Below, one piece after another: positions 13,601-18,958 of a stretch of DNA of 64,000 nucleotides. The notes beneath the pieces are model-generated. The model was not told the DNA's origin. It saw only the letters and a list, made by a program, of their open reading frames with translations, and searched no databases. The translations under genes and the position numbers were made by a program. How positions within the stretch are numbered: position 1 is the stretch's first letter; every line of letters begins with the position of its first letter. Source of the DNA: Idiomarina xiamenensis 10-D-4 (GTDB lineage Bacteria; Pseudomonadota; Gammaproteobacteria; Enterobacterales; Alteromonadaceae); assembly GCF_000299895.1 (NCBI RefSeq), contig NZ_AMRG01000015.1, positions 1 through 64,000 of the forward strand. Reading direction: 5' to 3'.

Positions 13601-16600
13601 GATCTGACGTAATCCATCAGTCAAATGGGCATCAATAGAAAAATCAATAGCATGACCTTCAAACTGCTGTACCGCTGGACGCGGATAATCCGTCGCTAAC
13701 TGCAACTGTGCTGGAGCCCCAGCCAATTTGCGTTGCCAGTATTCAATATGGCGTTGCTCCACCTCGCCTGTAAACCAATCCTGCTGCCATCGGGCATAAT
13801 CACCAAACTGTACCGGCAGAGGTGACAACGGCGACGGTTCACCTGCGACAAAGGCGTGATATAAAGCCTTGAACTCATCTATAAATAGCCCAATCGACCA
13901 ATGGTCAGCGATGATATGGTGCATCACCAGCAACAACAATTGCTCTTCACTCGATAGCTTCACCAGCTTGGCTCGTACCAACGGCCCTGCACTTAGATCA
14001 AACTGTATGTTATTAAAGTCACTTATCCTCTTCTGTAATGCTGAAGCAGGGGCTGACAAACGACTTAAGTCCTGCTCAGTCATTTCGAAACCGATCTCTG
14101 CAGCACTCACTACCTGTTGCATCGGAATACCGTCGCACTCAATAAATTGAGTACGTAGCGATTCATGCCGCTCGACAATATGATTAAGTACCTGCTTGAC
14201 CATACTTACATCCACCGCGCCCAACAAACGCAATCCGATAGGAACGTTATAGGCCCGCCCCGCCCCTTCCATCTGGTGGAGGAACCACAACCGACTTTGG
14301 GCAAATGCTAATGGGAATAAAGAACGCTGCTGACTCGCCGTTAACGGTGGTAACGGATGCGTCGAAATAGCTAGGATGTCATCGTTGCCCGAGTCAGCCA
14401 GTTTATCCAGCGTGACCGCCAATTCCGATACCGTCGGCGATTCGAATAAACGCCTAAGAGGTAAGTCGAGACCCATTTCCTCTTTAATCCGCGCGATGAT
14501 ACGCGTGGCTAACAACGAATGTCCCCCAAGCTCGAAAAAATTATCGTTCACCCCCACCGAAGGAATCCCCAATAGCACCTGCCAAATGCCGCACAATTGC
14601 ACCTCGCGTTCACTGCGCGGCGCGAGATATATGCTTTGTCGTACAGAAAAACTCGGTGCTGGCAACGCCTTTTTGTCTACCTTGCCGTTGATATTCAGCG
14701 GGAACATATCCAGCTCAATAAAATCTGCCGGCACCATATAGGTTGGCACTAGCGGCTTTAAGTAATTCCGTAACTCACTTCCTGTGAGTTCACTATCCGC
14801 GTTAGGCACAAAGTACGCTACCAAACATTTCTCGCTCTGATGGTCTTCACGCACCAACACTACGACATCCTTTACAGATGCATGCTCTTGCAATAGCGAC
14901 CCTATTTCATCTGGCTCGACACGATTGCCTCTAATTTTCACCTGGTTATCGATACGTCCCAAGTACTGTAAACTGCCATCGACTAAAAACCGGGCCAAAT
15001 CTCCGGTACGATACAAACGCTCACTCTTAGCTAGAAACGTCGTGTTGACAAATCGCTGGACGGTCATTTCCGGTCTATTGATATAGCCGTTAGCCACCGC
15101 GTAACCGCCTAAATAAACCTCGCCAGCCACTCCTTGCGGCACAGCCTCCATATTCTCATCAAGGATGTAGATGGTAGTATTAGCCACTGCATGACCGATA
15201 CTTACTTCATGGCCCGTTTTATCAACCTCCGGCGCACTCGGTAGCAGCGCTCGGGTAATAGCAATACTACCTTCTGTCGGGCCATAGGTATTGAACACCC
15301 GTATCCGCCCGTCAATATGATGCTGCCACTGGTTAAGTTTCTCTGGTATCGCCCGTTCGCCCCCGATCACGACGTCCGTAATGCGTTCCGGTAATGGATA
15401 TTTGTCGAGCGTTGCAATCAACTCATGCCAATAAGCTGTCGGTAACACCATAGTGGTGATATCCATCTGGCGTAAAAACCCGGTAAAAATCTCTGTCGAA
15501 TCGAGCATCCTCTCCGGTCGCAGCACCAAGATTGCCCCAACATAAAACGCGACAAACGCCTCTTCTAAAAACGCATCAAACGCTACCGAGGCAAACTGCA
15601 GCATCCGAGCGCCAATGTCGGTACCGTAATCATAAGCACCGCCTATCACGTAATTCACTACCCCCACATGGTTAAGTTCGACCCCTTTGGGTTTACCGGT
15701 CGAACCTGAGGTATATAAAATACAAGAAGCGTCTTCTCCCTTGACCGCAATATCCAAATTACCATCAAGTTGTTCAGCCACTGCCGATTCGACTTCGTCC
15801 ATCAACACAAAACGACACATACCTTCAGGCAATACTGAAGAATGCTCTTTAGTGCTTATCATGAGCTTTACCGCAGAGTCGTCAACGATCAGCCGCATTC
15901 GCTCAATCGGACAGCTGATATCCAACGGCACATAAACCGCACCAGTTTTTAAAATCGCTAGAATCGCCACAAACTGCTCTAAGGTGCGAGGTAAGAATAC
16001 ACCTACTCGACTACCTGGGGTCACTCCTTGAGCTACTAAGTAATGAGCCAAATGATTAGCTTTAACGTTGAGCTCACCATAGCTCAACATGGCATTCTCT
16101 TCAGGCGATTCTATTGCAATGCAATCACCATTTTTAGCCGCCTGATTCTCTACCAACTGATGTATCAATTGCGTCGGCAGATCCATTACTGGACCCACAC
16201 TCCACTGCTTGAGCATTCGCTCACGCTCAGCGGTCGTAGTCATTGATAACTCGTGCACTTCCGATTGTGGATTAGCCATCGCAGAACGTAGCAGTACTAT
16301 CAGGTTTTCTATCACACCACGAATCGAATGTACGTCAAATACGTCTTGATTATACTCGGTGACTCCCCAAATCCCTTTCGGGTGCTCAATAAAACTTATA
16401 GACAAATCGAACTTCGTGGTGCCGTTAGAGTTCTCCATCTGGTAAACGACGGCATCGTCGGTAATATCCGGATACGGCTCCAATGTATCCGGTCCCCATA
16501 ATTCGCTTTTATCCAGTTTGAGATCTGGTGTATTAAGCAAAATAATCATGGTATCGAACATTGGATTGCCATTCGTAGTCCGCTCGACATTCAACTTCTG

Positions 16601-17803
16601 GAGTAAACTTTCGTATGGAACGCTCTGATACGAATAAGCACCAAGACAAGTTTCTTTAACTTGAGCCAATAGCTCTCTAAAACTTATCCCTTTAGGCACC
16701 TGAACCCTCAGCGGCAACGTATTAAGCATAAAGCCAATAAGCCCTTCGGTTTCAATCTGATGGCGGTCGGAGATAGGCGTGCCAATAATAAAGTCGTCTT
16801 GCCGAGTATAACGCTGCAACAATACACCATAACTGGCTAGCAACAACATAAACAAAGTCACATCTTCTTTTTCACTAAACGATCTCAATTCAGCGCAGAT
16901 GCTCGGAGGTAGATAGAACTTACCATTGGCACCGTTAGCCGGTATTTGCCTAGGGTTGTCTTCGACGAGTTTGAGCTTAGGTATTTCACCGGCCAAGCGT
17001 TCACACCAGTAATCCAAGTGGCTATCTAAATTCTTTCCCGTAAGCCAACGTCTTTGCCAAATGGCAAAATCCGCCCATTGAATCGACAACTGAGGTAAAA
17101 TAGGTGGAACTCCATCACGATAAGCAACATACAGTTTTTCGATTTCTTGATTCAGTGTTTTTTTCGACCAGTCATCACTAGCGATATGGTGAATACTCAA
17201 CAGCCAAATATATTTCGCTGTTGCGAGTTTAATCAGCTTTACTCTTAACGGTGGTTCACTATCGAGTTTAAAAGGTTTTTTCGCCTCATCGGCGGCAATC
17301 TGCAGTGCTTCTTGTTGTGCCTGCCCCAAATCTAAGTGAGTTAGATCTACCAGCGGTAACGTCATTTCAAAGGGTGGTAGAATCTTTTGCTCTGGAATAC
17401 CATCATTTGCTTGAAATACGGTACGTAACAACTCATGTCTTGCAATCAGGCTGGTCATTGCCTTGCTAAGGGCTGCGATATCAATTTCATGATTGATAGG
17501 ATGGGCGTCGCATACATTATAAGATGGCACTGAGGGTTCTAGCTGGTCTAAAAACCATAACCTCTGCTGGGCATAGGTCAGTGGTATGGGCTCGTTTCGG
17601 TCAAAAGCCTTCAGCTCAATGCTCTCAATCGCTTGCCTCTGTTGCAGCAGTTTTATCAATTCTGGCTTCCGCGTTATCAGTTGTCTCTTGATATCGTCAT
17701 TCATGACGCCAGCTGGTGCACGGAAACGCAATTTCTCACCCTCCAGCCATAGAGAGATTTTTAGCTCTACAAGATACTTTAAAAACTGCGTATTTGATTG
17801 CAT
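4670..17803 (-). CDS. Four-module NRPS: docking-(C-A-PCP)x4
   Basis: This 4377-residue synthetase takes the polyketide chain and adds four amino acids. Residues 1-55 form a TubC-type beta-hairpin docking domain, expected to receive the C-terminus of the upstream PKS. Four C-A-PCP modules follow with carrier serines at S1096, S2166, S3229 and S4312. There is no epimerisation, methylation or cyclisation domain, so L-residues are expected unless a D-amino acid is loaded directly. The four pocket codes, aligned by eye, are DAEVVGTIAK, DLFNNALTYK, DLYNNALTYK and DVYFLGGICK; the second and third are of the Ala/Gly type. The protein ends in a strongly acidic tail (residues about 4360-4377, ending ADIEVVEL) that looks like a short linear motif for the docking domain of the next NRPS. 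An AAGGA ribosome-binding site lies 10 nt before the ATG, and the gene starts 47 nt after the dioxygenase gene. Confidence 0.95.
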   Translation of the reverse strand: MQSNTQFLKYLVELKISLWLEGEKLRFRAPAGVMNDDIKRQLITRKPELIKLLQQRQAIESIELKAFDRNEPIPLTYAQQRLWFLDQLEPSVPSYNVCDAHPINHEIDIAALSKAMTSLIARHELLRTVFQANDGIPEQKILPPFEMTLPLVDLTHLDLGQAQQEALQIAADEAKKPFKLDSEPPLRVKLIKLATAKYIWLLSIHHIASDDWSKKTLNQEIEKLYVAYRDGVPPILPQLSIQWADFAIWQRRWLTGKNLDSHLDYWCERLAGEIPKLKLVEDNPRQIPANGANGKFYLPPSICAELRSFSEKEDVTLFMLLLASYGVLLQRYTRQDDFIIGTPISDRHQIETEGLIGFMLNTLPLRVQVPKGISFRELLAQVKETCLGAYSYQSVPYESLLQKLNVERTTNGNPMFDTMIILLNTPDLKLDKSELWGPDTLEPYPDITDDAVVYQMENSNGTTKFDLSISFIEHPKGIWGVTEYNQDVFDVHSIRGVIENLIVLLRSAMANPQSEVHELSMTTTAERERMLKQWSVGPVMDLPTQLIHQLVENQAAKNGDCIAIESPEENAMLSYGELNVKANHLAHYLVAQGVTPGSRVGVFLPRTLEQFVAILAILKTGAVYVPLDISCPIERMRLIVDDSAVKLMISTKEHSSVLPEGMCRFVLMDEVESAVAEQLDGNLDIAVKGEDASCILYTSGSTGKPKGVELNHVGVVNYVIGGAYDYGTDIGARMLQFASVAFDAFLEEAFVAFYVGAILVLRPERMLDSTEIFTGFLRQMDITTMVLPTAYWHELIATLDKYPLPERITDVVIGGERAIPEKLNQWQHHIDGRIRVFNTYGPTEGSIAITRALLPSAPEVDKTGHEVSIGHAVANTTIYILDENMEAVPQGVAGEVYLGGYAVANGYINRPEMTVQRFVNTTFLAKSERLYRTGDLARFLVDGSLQYLGRIDNQVKIRGNRVEPDEIGSLLQEHASVKDVVVLVREDHQSEKCLVAYFVPNADSELTGSELRNYLKPLVPTYMVPADFIELDMFPLNINGKVDKKALPAPSFSVRQSIYLAPRSEREVQLCGIWQVLLGIPSVGVNDNFFELGGHSLLATRIIARIKEEMGLDLPLRRLFESPTVSELAVTLDKLADSGNDDILAISTHPLPPLTASQQRSLFPLAFAQSRLWFLHQMEGAGRAYNVPIGLRLLGAVDVSMVKQVLNHIVERHESLRTQFIECDGIPMQQVVSAAEIGFEMTEQDLSRLSAPASALQKRISDFNNIQFDLSAGPLVRAKLVKLSSEEQLLLLVMHHIIADHWSIGLFIDEFKALYHAFVAGEPSPLSPLPVQFGDYARWQQDWFTGEVEQRHIEYWQRKLAGAPAQLQLATDYPRPAVQQFEGHAIDFSIDAHLTDGLRQISRKYGVSLYMAVMSAWVILLKKLSGERDVVVGTPSANRPKQETEQMIGFFINMLAIRVDLPDDLDVKSLLIQVRDTFLSAHEHQQLSFEQVVKAVSPTRSPAYSPLFQVIFSWQMYHGENTKSQVEPQSIVDIGKYDIGSVITAKYDLSLYMEEQRDMLVGNIEFATSLFKPERIERFISYFKKILEAMVFDAGQRVDSIDVLSSHERHSLLYHWNDTQVPYPQGERIYHLFERHAQSQPDAIALSCRGDIISYGELNGKANRLAKYLVEERGVKQEQFVGIYTDRSLDMVVAMLAILKAGGAYVPLDPEYPLSRLTYITDDTAVDTVLTQVKWRDQITPFGPDQAVFMDDASFQNQLSHYNSDNLDDKLLGLTDSHLAYVIYTSGSTGQPKGVMIEHRNSQALIRWSLDNFSKEELGCVLASTSMCFDLSIFELFVTLSSGGQAIIVENILALTEVPIEESLTMINTVPSGIRALLDSGTIPASVKTVNLAGEPLSTVVVNRLYDAGINKVYDLYGPSEDTTYSTFALRKRDGENTIGQPIHNTQAYVVDGNQQLVPLGVKGELLLGGAGLARGYLNAEEMTAAKFIPNPFSDDPQSRLYKSGDLVHRQPDGNLVFVGRIDHQVKVRGFRIELGEVETALLSHSGVGNALVMAQYDESQQVRLVAYYTPVDGEVPAEQLRKYLSGHLPDYMMPSFVIMLQSFPLLLNGKIDRNRLPTPELEINRAEYVAPTTDTEKLLVGIWQELLDLEQIGIHDNFFELGGHSLLATSIMLRIKQSVEIDLSLRSLFEAPSIAELAIVIEEHAAEDGSKSLQSHLPAIESSESREQFPLSFAQKRLWFIHQMEGANQAYNIPVAYRVKGVLDSQAVRDALNSIVERHELLRSRFMTVDEVPVQRVMAADESYFMLDEEDLSVQEDVISALDARLGELCKVEFDLSGEHLIRGSLLKLAEDDHVLFIVMHHILADRWSLGLLTYEFKCLYQAFVTGEPSPLPPLLVQFGDYAQWQQTWFSGEAMAEYVDYWRGQLAGAPGQLQVAADYQRPAVQDFSGSAVSLELDETLTEGLRRLSRRHGVSLYMALMAGWGVLLSKLSGEQDIVIGTPSSNRPVGELEGLVGVFINMLAIRLDVSGNPNVKTLLKQVRETFLNAHHYQHLPFEQVVQAVSPARSASYSPLFQVMFSWQSAQEGQSGLDDDHGLSLSTYGLDSTVTAKYDLSLHLEEQSSRIVGSIEFATALFKAETIARYIGYFQKVLEALVSGAEQRVDQIDVLSAVERNELLCSGNESQFRRGTGQRLYQRFEALAQSQPEAIALSAKGQDISYGELNAKANRLACYLIEVRGVKAEQFVGIYTDRSLDMVVSMLAIMKAGGAYVPLDPAYPLSRLQYIIADTGVETVLSQTQWQETPFDDEQVVYIDSAEFEQTLSGFSATDLNAEDLGLVDRQLAYVIYTSGSTGKPKGVMIEHRNADALIEWSLKQYSQDELRCVLASTSMCFDLSVYEIYVTLSSGGQVVVVENILSLIDDSVSAPLSLINTVPSGIRALLDNRALPNSVKTVNLAGEPLNGDLVNRLYDTGVNKVYDLYGPSEDTTYSTFALRERAGENTIGLPIDETQAYVVDAHQKLVPLGVKGELLLGGAGLARGYLNSAAITAEKFIKNPFSDEPDSRLYKTGDLVRRLEDGRLVFIGRLDHQVKVRGFRIELGEVEVALLRHDDINSVLVLPQYGGNEQVRLVAYYTVVDGEVTADTLRRYLLEQLPDYMVPSLMVLLDAFPLLPNGKIDRKALPKPEQDFDLADYVAPTKDTEKLLVDIWQDLLGIEKIGIYDNFFELGGHSLLATRMISRVKESLSVNLPLRDIFTALTIAELAGVIEELIINNEEETDAGTRNLVHIVPSDERDTFPLAFAQSQLWFQHQVNGANLAYNISLGYQLKGKLEFAVVQRALDEIVARHELLRSRFILLNDEPVQQVSKESQFELGYEDLCDFDDKQLKLSEWMERLVSHEFDLSAGPVIFGQLVKMSENQHVLLMVMHHIIADHWSIGLLIEEFKTLYTAFAKGQTNPLAPLALQFGDYAKWQHDSLGDDGIEQQVQYWQNQLVGIPDFLPVPADYQRPPVQDFSGGSIDLLIDEELTAQLRQISREHGVSLYMAMMSAWALLLGKISGEKDIVIGTPSANRPVKDLEQVIGFFINVLPIRVDLSGEPSVAQLLTQVRDTFFAAHDNQLVSFEQVVQAISPARSAAFSPIFQVTFAWQKATTRNVETEHQTGLSVQSYEVDGGSSAKYDLSMHMEEQDDVIVGNLEFATSLFDRTTIERYIAYFQQVLRAVVQDTSAPINQIDIVSRSEYDKLVYDFNSTDVALIEDKCFYQLIEQYGRSTPDAPAVVFNEQQLSYGELNARANQLAHYLQNERGVNVDVQVGVCFERSIEMIISVVAILKAGGAYVPLEPSYPQSRLAYMMEDSQMTTVLTSTEMKDRCDFADDIAVCVNDDTMAAKLRMLSIDSPVNDATPDSLAYVIYTSGSTGKPKGVACHNRGVVSLLEFMQRIAPLPQGARVTQAASFSFDVSVYEVMSALCYGHCLEVIEDNTRMNTVKLFGLLVERQVSSCFLPPVYVGEFTNYLERATKRPPLKRLLVGVESLAMKQLQLIKELLPEVEILNGYGPSESSICCSIYQVRHGIDTECKVAPIGKPVTNNRLYVLDDQMRVVPQGVVGELYIGGMGLARGYNYSPQMTELRFLPSPFVEGDRLYKTGDLLRWNSRGDLEFVGRADQQVKIRGFRIELGEIRHVLIVHPSVDDALVVVQQQDDGDKQLVAYLVCCQESNLDEAATEQLIVELKNQVALTLPNYMMPAAFMPIERIPLTINGKVDQRALPRVDISALSRSKEYVAPKSEMECYLAEVWQQVLDVGQVGLHDNFFELGGHSMMATKIIARLRGDKQIEMAILDIFNYSELGEFAQAVEKQAEQGLEIPAFAQDDDNDEADIEVVEL
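4754..7927 (-). other. NRPS module 4 (C-A-PCP), substrate unclear
   Basis: Residues about 3293-4350. The C domain has H3425/H3426 in HHIIADHWS. The A domain (from about 3752) has pocket D-V-Y-F-L-G-G-I-C-K, which I cannot assign. It carries VGVES where related domains have AGE or GGE, so positions 299-301 are less certain. A hydrophobic residue is plausible and could be the partner of the nearby dioxygenase. Carrier serine S4312 in GGHSMMAT. Confidence 0.75.
7994..11122 (-). other. NRPS module 3 (C-A-PCP), Ala-like
   Basis: Residues about 2228-3270. The C domain has H2362/H2363 in HHILADRWS, and Arg replaces the usual Gly after Asp. The A domain (from about 2692) has pocket D-L-Y-N-N-A-L-T-Y-K, one residue different from the previous module, so the same or a very similar small amino acid is expected. 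Carrier serine S3229. Confidence 0.8.
11189..14326 (-). other. NRPS module 2 (C-A-PCP), Ala-like
   Basis: Residues about 1160-2205. The C domain has H1295/H1296 in HHIIADHWS, and His replaces the usual Gly after Asp. The A domain (from about 1628) has pocket D-L-F-N-N-A-L-T-Y-K. I recall this as an alanine signature, with glycine a possible alternative. Carrier serine S2166. It is closely similar throughout to the next module, consistent with tandem duplication. Confidence 0.8.
14399..17596 (-). other. NRPS module 1 (C-A-PCP), PKS-to-NRPS junction
   Basis: Residues about 70-1135 of the four-module NRPS. The C domain has H205/H206 in HHIASDDWS, so the Gly after the catalytic-motif Asp is Asp. 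This domain should join the polyketide acyl chain to the first amino acid. The A domain (about 540-1040) has pocket D-A-E-V-V-G-T-I-A-K. Glu at the 239 position and the LPTAYWH context resemble the terminal NRPS A domain rather than the three A domains that follow, so the two may share ancestry. Substrate unknown; a polar or basic side chain is a guess. Carrier serine S1096. Confidence 0.8.
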
Positions 17804-17850
17804 GAAACTTATTTCCTTTAGCTCAATGCTTCCGACTTGCGATCTATTGA

Positions 17851-18642
17851 TTATTGCCCTTTAAGGCGGCGAACAAAACTTTCCATACTTTCCTCTGAAG
17901 GAAGCTTCAGTTTCGGTTCGCAAGTGTATCCAATAATTAGTACATCACGAATTGCGTTTTTACCGGCTTGTGCCTGTGTTATCGGACTTACCGCATGCAT
18001 TACATTGGTATCCCAAACAATTAACGAGTCCATTGGTTCGCTCATGGTCATTGAGGTCAACGGTTTTTTATTTTTACCATAAACTGAGCTTACCCCTCCG
18101 ACAACATTCTCCCTCTTTATTAAATGCATACTGACGAAGTTATTTTCGTCGTGATGGACTCCTTCGGGAGTCGGCTCCCCTATCTCATCGTCTGTACTAA
18201 TAATTCGAACCTGGTGAACATCTAGCTGCCATGGATTGTTTGCCATTTCATCGGTTAGGGTAAACTGGTTAAAATGGGCGCGAATAATTTCATGTAGAAA
18301 GATATTGGTTTTAGTCTCTTCGCGCATTGGTGCGAAATGCCGATAAATACCACCAACATAGCTATTGAGTTCTTCAGATTGATAATAAGGGGTGTTTGGA
18401 AAGGCTATCACCTCACAGGTTTTTGGATGAAAATAAAAGTAGTTGAAACGTCTGAAGCGAAAATGAGATCCATTTTTCAAATATTTATCGAATCCCAAAT
18501 CTTCCCAGTCTTGCCATAATTTTTGCCTAGCTTCATCCAAGTGTGAAGAAAATATAAAATCCTCTGCGCCAATAACGACATAATTGTCCGTTTTCAATTT
18601 ATCTTTGGCATTGAATTTGATTTCAATAGCACTGTCTTTCAT
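17851..18642 (-). CDS. 2OG-Fe(II) dioxygenase, isoleucine-hydroxylase type
   Basis: This 263-residue protein matches the 2OG-Fe_Oxy_2 (isoleucine 4-hydroxylase-like) family, which hydroxylates free aliphatic amino acids using 2-oxoglutarate and O2. The family block EPTPEGVHHDENN is clear. The predicted iron ligands are H163 and D165 (HxD) and H216 in WDTNVMHAVSP, and R232 in GKNAIRDV probably binds 2-oxoglutarate. Length is normal for the family. The start at 18642 is preceded by GGGGG 7 nt upstream. It sits between the last PKS gene and the first NRPS gene, 47 nt before the latter, so it most likely supplies a hydroxylated residue such as 4-hydroxy-Leu, -Ile or -Val for one A domain, or acts on a carrier-bound residue. 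The substrate cannot be read from the sequence. Confidence 0.88.
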   Translation of the reverse strand: MKDSAIEIKFNAKDKLKTDNYVVIGAEDFIFSSHLDEARQKLWQDWEDLGFDKYLKNGSHFRFRRFNYFYFHPKTCEVIAFPNTPYYQSEELNSYVGGIYRHFAPMREETKTNIFLHEIIRAHFNQFTLTDEMANNPWQLDVHQVRIISTDDEIGEPTPEGVHHDENNFVSMHLIKRENVVGGVSSVYGKNKKPLTSMTMSEPMDSLIVWDTNVMHAVSPITQAQAGKNAIRDVLIIGYTCEPKLKLPSEESMESFVRRLKGQ

Positions 18643-18958
18643 ATCTACCCCCTTACTAAACTTTCATTTTATTATTTCTCATTAAGATCTCGCTCTATGA
18701 GAAATCGGTATAGTTTCTGGCGATTGGACTGCTCGCATTAACGCTCACGACAAGTATTTCTTCATCCAGCCCATCACCATTAAGACATATTTCATGTGCT
18801 ACGAAGATGCTTCATCAAGCGACAAATCCGTCAATGTTATACTCATCAATAAACCAAAGATGTGACGTCTTGCCATCATTGCCCGTTTTCGGGCGACTAT
18901 GGTCACATCGATTGCGAGGCTTGCAACCGGCTTTTCGATGCTATCTCGCAAAATCTGA
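18643..18958. other. 316-bp gap with possible decayed reading frame
   Basis: This gap separates the second PKS gene from the dioxygenase gene. No intact gene is present. On the plus strand a 54-codon open stretch (18701-18865, including YFFIQPITIKTYF) is followed, after a -1 shift at about 18860, by an open stretch with two Cys pairs (SCHHCPF and DCEACNRLF) that runs into the end of the PKS gene. Joined, they look like the remains of a small zinc-binding protein, but I do not recognise the family and the reading could be chance. Confidence 0.3.

Noticed and set aside
4670-17803. Epimerisation or dual condensation/epimerisation domains in the NRPS.
   Set aside because: Each of the four C domains is followed directly by A and PCP; there is no extra C-like domain after a PCP and I see no second N-terminal HH motif of the dual type.
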